Below the pieces are notes generated by a model. It was not told the origin of the DNA. It made no database searches and saw nothing but the letters and a program-made list of their open reading frames with translations. Positions 6,508 to 13,474 of a stretch of DNA of 38,166 bases are shown piece by piece. Source of the DNA: a virus. The position numbers and the translations under genes were made by a program. Positions within the stretch are counted from its first letter, which is position 1, and every line of letters begins with the position of its first letter. The stretch lies in IMG/VR virus record IMGVR_UViG_3300036781_000318, positions 1-38,166 of that record. One strand, written 5' to 3'.

Positions 6508-6553
6508 ATACTATGCCAGCTGGCTGGGATAGTCAAGGGTAAAGTTATCCACC
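6508..6553 (-). promoter_or_regulatory. Sigma-70 promoter with DnaA-box-like element, recombination operon
   Basis: On the minus strand TTGACT (6536-6531), a 17-bp spacer and TAGTAT (6513-6508) form a promoter about 30 bases before the 89-aa gene. The spacer contains CCAGCCAGCTGG, identical to the 603-631 promoter. TTATCCAC (6545-6552 on plus) sits 8 bases upstream of the -35, as in the other copy. The whole module looks like a diverged duplicate of the one at 603-647. Confidence 0.75.
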
Positions 6554-6979
6554 TCAGCCCTGCATCGATTTATGCAGCTGAATCATGCGCCGGGCGAGAA
6601 TTTTGGCCTTTTCGGCTCCCGGATTTTCCTTGATGAATTTCCTGATACCCTTGATCATTTCTTCCAGGCCCCTTTTCGGCGCGTTGGCCAACAGGCCGTC
6701 GATTCCTTGGGGAACCTCTTCAAGCCATTCCATTTTCGAGTACACGGCAGGCTTCTGATCCGGATACTGCTTGTAGAACTCTTCGAGCGGCAATACTTCC
6801 GCTATCGTGGAAATTTTTATCGATGTCCCTCTGACATCAATCCGGAGCATGTCGTCCAAGCTGAGGATTTGAAGTGTCTCGAATTGCTGCAAAGTGATTA
6901 GGTGCTTATTGCCTTGCATGGTTATCACTGCGTGCGTGCGTTCCGGCTCTGCAATAACCGGTTTGTCGTTTAGGCCCAT
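6554..6979 (-). CDS. Hypothetical protein, 141 aa
   Basis: The N-terminal 60 residues alternate in a beta-like pattern (HAVITMQGNKHLITLQQFET). The C-terminal third (MIKGIRKFIKENPGAEKAKI) is helical and basic. No motif is recognised. It overlaps the end of the winged-helix gene by 10 bases, so the two are likely co-translated. The 6508 promoter follows its stop codon. Confidence 0.75.
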   Translation of the reverse strand: MGLNDKPVIAEPERTHAVITMQGNKHLITLQQFETLQILSLDDMLRIDVRGTSIKISTIAEVLPLEEFYKQYPDQKPAVYSKMEWLEEVPQGIDGLLANAPKRGLEEMIKGIRKFIKENPGAEKAKILARRMIQLHKSMQG

Positions 6980-7656
6980 ACTCTTGATCTCCCTGTTTGA
7001 TGATTAGTTTTTCTGATGTTAGCTCTGCTCAACCATGTTGCCATTCGTTTCCGTAGTTCGAACGTCTTCTGCATTTGCCACCGTTGTCTTTTCCCAGTGC
7101 CATTCAGTTCAGTCCAATAATCGATGAATTTCTTGATCTCGTCTTCGGCCGCTGCTTTCATAACGCCAACCTTAACCAGCTTATCGATTAACGCCTCCTG
7201 TGCGACTGAACTCTTAAAAAATTCCTGTGCCAATTCGGATGGGGTCATAGCGCGAAGCGCGGCTTCGGAACTTGAGTTATGTGGATTGAGTTCTAATTGG
7301 ATTGAGTTAGTAGGTCTGTCTGAACCCACCCCTGGGTTCTCTGTGACCCCCCCTAGGTTCACACTGAACCCACCTTCTTCATTTTCCACGATCAGAATTT
7401 GATATTCATTCGATGTATTTTTCCTCTGAACTTTTTGGAGTATTCCTGATTTTTCAAGTTCTGAAATCGCCCTTTTGACGGTGCTTTCACTTGATCCGGA
7501 TTCAACGCCTAACGTCTTGATTGCCGGGAAACATATTCCGTATTCGTTCGCATGTTCACAAATCCAAAGGTATACGGCTTGCGTGGCTGGCTTTTTTCCT
7601 CGCAACACCTGTTTATTTGGCAGCGTTATGAACGAACCCTTTTCGTATTTCGCCAT
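6970..7656 (-). CDS. Winged-helix protein, putative replication initiator/helper
   Basis: This 228-aa protein has an N-terminal winged helix (about residues 15-95): ATQAVYLWICEHANEYGICF followed by SSESTVKRAISELEKSGIL, then a beta wing. This matches the phage replication-protein type with an N-terminal HTH_36-like domain. A linker and a helical C-terminal domain with FIDYWTELNGTGKRQRWQMQ follow; a similar motif occurs in DnaD/DnaT-like or phage O-like C-termini. It probably acts at the phage origin or on DNA loading. An inverted repeat lies 23 bases upstream of the start. No Shine-Dalgarno is visible; the leader is A-rich. Confidence 0.7.
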   Translation of the reverse strand: MAKYEKGSFITLPNKQVLRGKKPATQAVYLWICEHANEYGICFPAIKTLGVESGSSESTVKRAISELEKSGILQKVQRKNTSNEYQILIVENEEGGFSVNLGGVTENPGVGSDRPTNSIQLELNPHNSSSEAALRAMTPSELAQEFFKSSVAQEALIDKLVKVGVMKAAAEDEIKKFIDYWTELNGTGKRQRWQMQKTFELRKRMATWLSRANIRKTNHQTGRSRVWA

Positions 7657-7678
7657 TTGTTTTTGTTAATTAAAAAGC

Positions 7679-7717
7679 CTATAGCTGCACTGGTATGATG
7701 CCCCAGTGCATTTATAG
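7679..7717 (-). promoter_or_regulatory. Inverted repeat upstream of the winged-helix gene
   Basis: TGCACTGG (7686-7693) pairs with CCAGTGCA (7703-7710), flanked by CTATA (7679-7683) pairing with TATAG (7713-7717). This makes a 39-bp imperfect dyad 22 bases before the ATG at 7656. It could be an operator, possibly autoregulatory for the winged-helix protein, or an RNA hairpin in its leader. The rest of 7718-7826 is non-coding, and I found no good promoter in it. Confidence 0.5.
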
Positions 7718-7826
7718 ACCTTGTAACCTCAACCGCGCATCATTCGATTGATTTTATAAATAGCGACTTTTATTTCAGGATTGAACTGCCGAGGCAGAGT
7801 TTGGCTGTCGACACAATAACGACACG

Positions 7827-7991
7827 CTATTTTTTATTTTTTCGGGGCTTGAATCCCGGGTCATGTTCAATAGCATTCAAAAGCCGTCCCTGTTTTGTGG
7901 CTTTCGCTTTGGTCGTCCCTTTGGCTTTGATGCCGTTCGGGGTAGATACCCGGTACTTGCCGGGAGCGGTTCTCTTGATGCGTACTGGCAT
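7827..7991 (-). CDS. Small basic phage protein, 54 aa, first early gene
   Basis: I start this gene at the ATG 7989-7991 (MPVRIKRTAPGKYRVSTPNG), because small phage proteins of this type begin MPV-. A longer in-frame start at 8045 would lie upstream of the promoter and inside the terminator. The product is strongly basic with a beta-like N-terminus and a helical middle (KAKATKQGRLLNAIEH). Function is unknown. The -10 box ends 6 bases before the ATG, so the transcript should begin at or next to the start codon. Confidence 0.7.
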   Translation of the reverse strand: MPVRIKRTAPGKYRVSTPNGIKAKGTTKAKATKQGRLLNAIEHDPGFKPRKNKK

Positions 7992-7997
7992 ACCAAA

Positions 7998-8026
7998 ATT
8001 GTATGCCAGCCGGCACGGAGTGTCAA
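7998..8026 (-). promoter_or_regulatory. Consensus early promoter
   Basis: TTGACA (8026-8021), a 17-bp spacer and TACAAT (8003-7998) make the best sigma-70 match in the window. It lies directly after the lysis-operon terminator. The spacer ends GCCGGCTGGCA, related to the CCAGCCAGCTGG element of the other two promoters. It would be read by host RNA polymerase on entry and drive the early genes. Confidence 0.85.
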
Positions 8027-8033
8027 ACGACCG

Positions 8034-8057
8034 AAAAGCCAGCATTCCTGCTGGCTT
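8034..8057 (-). terminator. Intrinsic terminator after the lysis genes
   Basis: Bases 8036-8044 pair with 8049-8057 (9 bp, AAGCCAGCA with TGCTGGCTT). On the minus strand the loop is GGAA, a GNRA tetraloop. Four T residues follow the stem. The U-tract is short but the position between the last lysis gene and the early promoter is right for a late terminator. Confidence 0.7.
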
Positions 8058-8073
8058 CTGGTTTTATGCACAA

Positions 8074-8205
8074 TCACTTCGCCACGGGCTTGGGGATTGT
8101 CTGTGTGCAATGGCTGGATGGGCAGGAGTATTCGTTCGCTCTCCATGCGCTGATGCTGGCGACCCGAAAACAGCTCGGGCAAGTGACTTCATTTTGTGCG
8201 ATCAT
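8074..8205 (-). CDS. Mini zinc-ribbon protein, 43 aa
   Basis: A short gene begins at ATG 8203-8205, only 18 bases after the endolysin stop, behind GGAGGG, the strongest Shine-Dalgarno I see in the window. The product begins MIAQNEVTCPSCFRVASISA and has four cysteines at residues 9, 12, 28 and 33 in the pattern C-x2-C-x15-C-x4-C, a compact zinc ribbon with His32 nearby. The short C-terminal tail is basic. Function is unknown. Its position last in the lysis operon and its strong translation signal suggest late, abundant expression. It was too short for routine gene calling. Confidence 0.7.
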   Translation of the reverse strand: MIAQNEVTCPSCFRVASISAWRANEYSCPSSHCTQTIPKPVAK

Positions 8206-8223
8206 GTTCCCTCCGTTTTGTTC

Positions 8224-9612
8224 CTACGATTCGTTTGCCGTGATGTCGGGATGGACGTTCGCCCAATCGACATGCTGCGCTCCCGAATTATCCTTCGTAG
8301 TCGGGACTGCATAGCCAAGATTGAGTCCCTTGTCGATAAGCGCCGGCTCGTTGGTCGCCGGTAAGTAGAAACCGAACTCTTTTGATCCATCAGCTTTTGT
8401 CACCTCTACCAGTTTTGCGTTGCTCATAATTTCCATATAGGGCTGTGCGTTCACCCAATCCCTGTAAGGTGGGTTAGACACGCCATTAATTTTGATTCCG
8501 AAATGCAAGTGTGGGGCTTCGGCATCCCCAGTTCCTCCGCTGTACGCGATCAGGTCTCCGCGCTTCACCTTTCCGCTGCCGAAAACGAGGCGCGAATTGT
8601 GACCGTAGTTCGACATCCCCCAAGGATGCTGGATACGGATTTCCTCTCCGTAGGCCCCGTCATTCCCGGAAAAAATGATCGTGCCGTCATCGCACGCATA
8701 TACCGGAGTCCCGGTGGGTGCATGGAAGTCTATTCCCTCGTGGCCGGCAAGACCGTATTTCGGGTAATGCCATTGGCCATCAGAATCCTTGAAGTCCGCT
8801 CCGAACGCTTGGGTGACTTTCGGGTTGGCCACCGGATAGCTGAGATTCACTGGCGCTCCTTTTGTCGTGGGAGAGATCCAAGGAACGACCGCGTATGCCT
8901 CCATCCGAACGTACGAGTACGGAAGGAACGCATACCCCGATAGCCCCCAGGAGACATCCCAGTGGTTTTTAATTTCTAAAGCTTGTTTTGTATCGTCCCA
9001 TCCGACCACGGATATTTCGTGGTAGCCGATGAGTTCCGAGGAGACCTGCTCGATCACCCCGTTCGAACCCATTGGCAGATAGTCCGCGTAAACCGGAATG
9101 GTTATGGAGACCGGCTCCCCTCGCATCAGGGCCGTCTTTATGTCCGCGACCGATGAGAGGGCCGCATAACCGCCTTCGCGGTATTTGCCGCCATCCTCGA
9201 CCATGCCTTGCGTGAGTCCCGACATGAACGCAGGATATTCCAAGCTCTCGTCATCGGGAAGCGTTATCTCAAGCGGAGTGCTGAGTCCGGTGATGACCGA
9301 GAGCATCGAACGTGTCGTCGTGCCCTCGTCCGGATTGAGAGTCGTTCCGCCGTCATACTCCTTGCAGAGGATGAAAATTCCGCGTGCCGACCGCGGCGTG
9401 AAGTTGCCGTTGGCCATGATGTCCAGAAACTCGGACATGTCCTTGGCCGTATAGGCTTCGCATGTGCCGAATTGCCCTTGGTTGTAGACCGGGCTTTGTT
9501 TGGATCTCAGGGAATAGGTCGGCGGCAGATCTGCCGCGTTCGGCACGATTGAGGCGTATACCACGTCCCTCTTGTCGGTTTTGCTTAGATTAGCACCTAG
9601 CTTGAAGGGCAT
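8224..9612 (-). CDS. Endolysin: papain-like (C1) peptidase fused to M23 peptidase
   Basis: The 462-aa protein has two catalytic domains. Residues 1-245 form a C1 cysteine peptidase: oxyanion Gln45 and Cys51 in YNQGQFGTCEA, His198 in GYHEISVVGWDD, and Asn216 in KNHWDVSWGLSGYAFL. Residues about 255-390 form an M23 (LytM-type) zinc endopeptidase: His291 and Asp295 in GHEGIDFHAPTGTPV, His338, and H368-L-H370 in APHLHFGI. About 75 residues of unassigned tail follow. The M23 part should cut peptidoglycan cross-bridges; the C1 target is unknown. No signal peptide is visible, which fits release by the holin-like gene 9 bases upstream. AAGG precedes the start. Confidence 0.88.
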   Translation of the reverse strand: MPFKLGANLSKTDKRDVVYASIVPNAADLPPTYSLRSKQSPVYNQGQFGTCEAYTAKDMSEFLDIMANGNFTPRSARGIFILCKEYDGGTTLNPDEGTTTRSMLSVITGLSTPLEITLPDDESLEYPAFMSGLTQGMVEDGGKYREGGYAALSSVADIKTALMRGEPVSITIPVYADYLPMGSNGVIEQVSSELIGYHEISVVGWDDTKQALEIKNHWDVSWGLSGYAFLPYSYVRMEAYAVVPWISPTTKGAPVNLSYPVANPKVTQAFGADFKDSDGQWHYPKYGLAGHEGIDFHAPTGTPVYACDDGTIIFSGNDGAYGEEIRIQHPWGMSNYGHNSRLVFGSGKVKRGDLIAYSGGTGDAEAPHLHFGIKINGVSNPPYRDWVNAQPYMEIMSNAKLVEVTKADGSKEFGFYLPATNEPALIDKGLNLGYAVPTTKDNSGAQHVDWANVHPDITANES

Positions 9613-9621
9613 ATTTGGGCC

Positions 9622-9951
9622 TTAGGACGACGTTTTTTCCGTATCCTGGGATTCGTTCGCCAAACCCTTTATCTTCGCAATGATGGCGGCGTATGAGCCG
9701 TGTGCTGAAAGGTAGGCGATGCCCCAGTTGAACAATGAGGTCACTGTGGCAGTCCAGAACCCCGTATCGGCAAGATTATGGTTCAGGAACATGGTTATGA
9801 CCGTGCCGATGAAACTCAGCAGCGCCACGACGACATTGATTTTCGAGGTCTGCCCGGCAGAGAGATCTACGCCGTCTGCCTTTTTCAAACCTTGGACTAT
9901 ACCGGAAACAAGGACACCGACAATCATGGATTCGATTGATGCGTTTTGCAT
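9622..9951 (-). CDS. Holin-like membrane protein
   Basis: The 109-aa protein has an amphipathic or hydrophobic N-terminal helix (about 8-21) and two clear transmembrane segments, about 38-56 (NVVVALLSFIGTVITMFLN) and 66-84 (WTATVTSLFNWGIAYLSAH). The C-terminal tail is charged and hydrophilic. Size, topology and position immediately before the endolysin fit a phage holin. A good AAAGGA lies 6 bases before the start. I cannot name the holin family. Confidence 0.75.
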   Translation of the reverse strand: MQNASIESMIVGVLVSGIVQGLKKADGVDLSAGQTSKINVVVALLSFIGTVITMFLNHNLADTGFWTATVTSLFNWGIAYLSAHGSYAAIIAKIKGLANESQDTEKTSS

Positions 9952-9974
9952 GAAATCCTTTCTTAAATTATTTT

Positions 9975-11381
9975 TTAATCTTTAATGACGTCAAAGTAAT
10001 CCATCGCCTCCAGCGCATCGTATCGGGCCTGCGGAGAGGTCGGATAGTCGTTCTTGTCGATATCGGTGCGCGCTTCCCGGCTCGGATAATGGATCTTTTC
10101 CAGATTGTTAAGGGCTTCCTCGCCGGCAGTCTTGATGGTGTAGTCTTGGCCGCAGATTATGCCGACCTCGTTCCCGTATCCTGCGATGAAGTATTTGTCG
10201 TCCTGCCTGTACGCGTCAAAGAAGTAAAAATCCTTCTCAACGCCATCGAGCAGGATGATGGGAAAACCGGCTTTCGGGTGGTCGATCCTGCAAAGGATAG
10301 AAGCGCCGAAACCATCGTTGAAGTTATCATAGAATCTTTCAATGCGCCCGTCCATGAAGTCGGTGATGATCTCCGGGAATGATCTGATTCCGAGATTTAT
10401 GAAAAGGTTCGGATGGGCGTTGTACCCGAAGCGCGCGCAGAACTCAAGGAAATAGTTCTGCTTCTCCGAGACGATGAAATTCATGTCGATGAATCCGGTA
10501 TAGTCTGCCGGCATGTGCGGCAGGAGCTTCATCACGGTTTCAGTGACGGCTTTGCATTCAAGCGGCACGGTGAACGCAAAGTCGAACGCGCAACCGACCA
10601 TTTCGCCCTTGTCGCCGTTCGAACGCCGCTTGCATTCCAGATCGCAGAAAGCGAAAAATGGCTGGCCTTTGTAGATCCATACCTCGACGTTCGTCTCCAC
10701 ACCCTTTTTGCGTTCTTGGAGGATATAGTTCCCTCCTTCTTCCGGAAGGGCCTTCATGTAATCAACCAGCTCGTCGTGGGCATCCTTGTCTTTCGGGCAA
10801 TCCGGAACGTAAGTGCTGTATGATCCCTCGCCGTCATCCGGCTTGAACACGAATGCGCGCTCAAGATTCCCGTCCTCTTCGAGGAACGCCAACCCGTCGG
10901 AGATCGTCGGAAATTCAATGGTTTCCGGAGTCGGAAGCCCTGCTTCGCGTACCATGTCTTCGCCGAATTTGCGGTCATGCTCCATTTTGTCGTTCAGCTC
11001 GGATCCGCCCAACACGCGAGGGAACCCTTCCTTGCGCAGCTGCTCGGACTGTTCCCAATTATGATTGCCGTCCCAGATCCAATACGATGTCTTGTACTTC
11101 GCCCTCGATTCCATCAGTTTTTCGAGAGGGATACGCGGAACTATTCCGTCCCCGACCTTCTCGAAACCTTCCATTTGCTTTTCGAGTTCGGACAGTTCCC
11201 CAATTTCCTTCATGGTCAGGTTTTTTTCCGCGGCGAGCTTGTCGTACTGTTCAGGTTCAGATCCAGCAGTGGCCAGAATGGTCGGGAAACCGGCTTCCAT
11301 AGCCATTTTTGCGAACCCGAGACCGGAATAATCCTTGGTGACGATGATTATGTATTCTTTTTTTGTTTCTTCGGCTGGCAT
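9975..11381 (-). CDS. PurD-like ATP-grasp ligase
   Basis: This 468-aa protein matches glycinamide ribonucleotide synthetase (PurD) in architecture: an N-terminal Rossmann-like part, a central ATP-grasp with FKPDDGEGS (about 189-197) and ECKRRSNGDKGEMVGCAFDF, which parallels the DHKR/GDKGPNTGGMG block of PurD, and FLEFCARFG, which parallels its metal-binding E-x-N-x-RFG. The end (AGEEALNNLEKIHYPSREAR then TDID) parallels the C-terminal domain. The usual N-terminal GxGGREHA loop that holds phosphoribosylamine is absent. It should still use ATP to join a carboxylate to an amine, but probably on another substrate. It is first in the lysis unit behind its own promoter. Confidence 0.85.
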   Translation of the reverse strand: MPAEETKKEYIIIVTKDYSGLGFAKMAMEAGFPTILATAGSEPEQYDKLAAEKNLTMKEIGELSELEKQMEGFEKVGDGIVPRIPLEKLMESRAKYKTSYWIWDGNHNWEQSEQLRKEGFPRVLGGSELNDKMEHDRKFGEDMVREAGLPTPETIEFPTISDGLAFLEEDGNLERAFVFKPDDGEGSYSTYVPDCPKDKDAHDELVDYMKALPEEGGNYILQERKKGVETNVEVWIYKGQPFFAFCDLECKRRSNGDKGEMVGCAFDFAFTVPLECKAVTETVMKLLPHMPADYTGFIDMNFIVSEKQNYFLEFCARFGYNAHPNLFINLGIRSFPEIITDFMDGRIERFYDNFNDGFGASILCRIDHPKAGFPIILLDGVEKDFYFFDAYRQDDKYFIAGYGNEVGIICGQDYTIKTAGEEALNNLEKIHYPSREARTDIDKNDYPTSPQARYDALEAMDYFDVIKD

Positions 11382-11401
11382 TGACTTTACTTTTGGTATG
11401 A

Positions 11402-11431
11402 ATTATAGTCGAGGCATAATTATCTGAACAA
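11402..11431 (-). promoter_or_regulatory. Promoter for the ATP-grasp/lysis unit
   Basis: On the minus strand TTGTTC (11431-11426), an 18-bp spacer and TATAAT (11407-11402) lie in the 101-bp gap before the ATP-grasp gene. The predicted leader is only about 13 bases and has no Shine-Dalgarno. The spacer lacks the CCAGCCAGCTGG element of the early promoters. The remainder of the gap (11432-11482) shows nothing else on the minus strand. Confidence 0.6.
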
Positions 11432-11482
11432 AAATCATGTACCTAGTGATTGTTATAGTTCTGCTGGTCGTCCGCGGAATAC

Positions 11483-13474
11483 TTATTTTCCAGAATTAGC
11501 ATAGTCCAGGTTCGCCAATCCCTTGATGGCAGTTCTCCCAAAGAATTTTGGGATTCCGGTCTGCGCGAGCTTGCCGGCCGCGGCCGCGCTTTCTCCGACG
11601 ATGCGCGGCGAACTCATGGCCGCGGTCACTGCCGCGGCAGGGAGATTGTGCGTTGCGGCCAATGCCCCCTCTCCAAGAAGTTCGGCCGTGTTCGCGACCT
11701 TGCTAGGATTGAACCAGTTGCCCAATACTGCGCCGGCAATCTCATTCTGGAACTGTTGCGCGCCATCCTTGCCCATGATATTTTCCAAACTCTCCATGAT
11801 CTGGGGATTTTTTTGAAACAGCTTCAGGAGGTTGTTTATTTTCGTCGTATCTTTCGCTTGGCCGCCTAGCTGGAATTCCTTCAAGAACTGCTGCGCGGTA
11901 TCGGATTTCGTGCCGTAGTTGTTCAGGACATCGCTGTATCCGGAAATGTTGTCGCTCATGAACTGGGTCAGGGCAGACTTCACGCCACCGAGTACGACGT
12001 TCGCGCGAGGGTTTCCGGCAACCTTGAAATCAGTCATATGGTTTCCGATGTTCTGGCGGAGCTTGTCCATGCCCTGAGGCGTGACATCCTGCCATGCGCG
12101 AATCTCATCCCATGCCGATTGGAGGTTCTTCTTGTCGCTGGCGGTGAGGGTCGAATCACCGAAAGTCAGGTCGCCGTCAGCATTGATCTTGCCTCCAAAC
12201 TTATCGACCTGTTTTTGGAACGTGTCAGTGACCAGGCTTTTCGGGATAGGTTGCGCTGACTGGAGCTTTGAAATCGCATCCGAATATTCTGCCTGCTTGT
12301 TTTTCGTGAAATCGGAAATAGCGCTCTCGGCCGTATCGAGAATCTGCCCTTTGGCTTCTGGGTTGTTCGCGTACTGGCGCATGGCATCAGTGACCGCGGC
12401 CGGATTGTCGATGGCCTTCTGGATGACATCGGATCCGGTGCCGCTCAGGATTCCGGCCAAGCCTTTGACTATTCCTCCGGTGAGGGAAGTGACGGCAGGG
12501 ATTGCGCCTCCGACAACGGTTCCGACTCCTGGCTTCACGACGTCTTTGGCTGACTCGTTCTGCTTCATTTTATTCGAGACATCATACCCATATCCCAATG
12601 CTGCGCCTTCAGCTGATTTCTTCGCGACATCCTTAACCACGGCAGCGGCAGTCTTTTTTGCAGCCTGTTCGCCGGCATTCGCTACGACTTTTTCAGTCGT
12701 GTCTATTCCGAGCTTTTCAGCTGCCTGGCCGGCCAGTGACCCTGATTTCGTCAGAAGCTTTCCGGTTTCGCCTTCACCGCCGAAAGATCCAGCAGTCGCG
12801 ATATCCGCGGCCACGCCGGCAAAATCACCGATGACCTGTTCGTTGCTTTTCTTCAGCGTAGGATCGATATCAGTCACGTTGAAAGCCGGCTGAACGCCGT
12901 AACCCTTCAGGAACGTGGCGAGCTGTTTTGCTTTAGCCGTGTCTCCGGATGCCTGGGCGGCCTTCAATGCCTGCTGGATCTTGTCGATATTTCCGGCGAC
13001 GTTCTCGTTCGTCTCCTGCACCGCTTTTGTCGAAGGGAGAATCGGGATGATCGCGCCGGCAATATCGTTGCCGGCTTCGTTCTCCGATGACGTGATCGCC
13101 TTTCCGACCGTCTTCAACGCGCCGCCGACTTTTGAAGCCGTGCTTTGAGGCGCAGGAGAAGCGGCGACAGGTGCTTTCTTCACGAGGGTCACGTTGCCTT
13201 TCAGGTCGCTCAACTTCAAAGTCCCCGGTGGTGTCGGGGAAGTTGAAGGTGCCGATGGTGCAGGCGTTGCGGTAGGAGTTGTCGGGTTCGGGTTCTTCGA
13301 AACGATGGTGATCGGGGACTGGACATCGGAAAGCTTCAAGGTCTTCGGCACGCTGGATGGCGTGGCCACCGGCTGCGTGCGCGGGACATAATTGCTGTCC
13401 GGTTGCGGAGACAGCCTGCTGAATACGCCACCGATGCTCGAACCTACTTTTTTGATGCCGTCAAGGAAGCTCAT
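11483..13474 (-). CDS. Large internal virion (ejection-type) protein, 663 aa
   Basis: The protein has a disordered Pro/Ser/Thr-rich N-terminus (about 20-115) and a long Ala-rich helical body. A Gly/Val/Ile-rich patch (GVGTVVGGAIPAVTSLTGGI) could enter a membrane. A motif is repeated in the N-terminal part: TLKLSDVQSPITIVSK and TLKLSDLKGNVTLVKK. The composition, size and place behind the nozzle genes are typical of podovirus internal proteins ejected into the host to extend the tail; no muramidase motif is visible. Its start overlaps the stop of the 761-aa gene as ATGA. The assignment is by context. Confidence 0.7.
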   Translation of the reverse strand: MSFLDGIKKVGSSIGGVFSRLSPQPDSNYVPRTQPVATPSSVPKTLKLSDVQSPITIVSKNPNPTTPTATPAPSAPSTSPTPPGTLKLSDLKGNVTLVKKAPVAASPAPQSTASKVGGALKTVGKAITSSENEAGNDIAGAIIPILPSTKAVQETNENVAGNIDKIQQALKAAQASGDTAKAKQLATFLKGYGVQPAFNVTDIDPTLKKSNEQVIGDFAGVAADIATAGSFGGEGETGKLLTKSGSLAGQAAEKLGIDTTEKVVANAGEQAAKKTAAAVVKDVAKKSAEGAALGYGYDVSNKMKQNESAKDVVKPGVGTVVGGAIPAVTSLTGGIVKGLAGILSGTGSDVIQKAIDNPAAVTDAMRQYANNPEAKGQILDTAESAISDFTKNKQAEYSDAISKLQSAQPIPKSLVTDTFQKQVDKFGGKINADGDLTFGDSTLTASDKKNLQSAWDEIRAWQDVTPQGMDKLRQNIGNHMTDFKVAGNPRANVVLGGVKSALTQFMSDNISGYSDVLNNYGTKSDTAQQFLKEFQLGGQAKDTTKINNLLKLFQKNPQIMESLENIMGKDGAQQFQNEIAGAVLGNWFNPSKVANTAELLGEGALAATHNLPAAAVTAAMSSPRIVGESAAAAGKLAQTGIPKFFGRTAIKGLANLDYANSGK

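Noticed and set aside
7760-7800. tRNA-like T-arm sequence (GTTCAATCC on the minus strand)
   Set aside because: The flanking bases do not form a T-stem, and no acceptor or anticodon arm can be built around it.
8046-8182. 101-codon minus-strand frame starting at 8182 over the lysin-early gap
   Set aside because: It crosses the terminator and the early promoter and ends inside the 54-aa gene in another frame. The 43-aa zinc-ribbon frame in the same gap has a far better ribosome site and motif.
11437-11499. 20-aa hydrophobic plus-strand peptide (MYLVIVIVLLVVRGILIFQN)
   Set aside because: It looks like a transmembrane peptide, but it lies against the transcription direction, has no ribosome site or promoter, and overlaps the end of a minus-strand gene. 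I keep it only as a curiosity.
12081-12893. 270-codon plus-strand frame opposite the 663-aa protein
   Set aside because: Ala/Ser/Phe-rich shadow of an Ala/Lys-rich gene, with no start signal.
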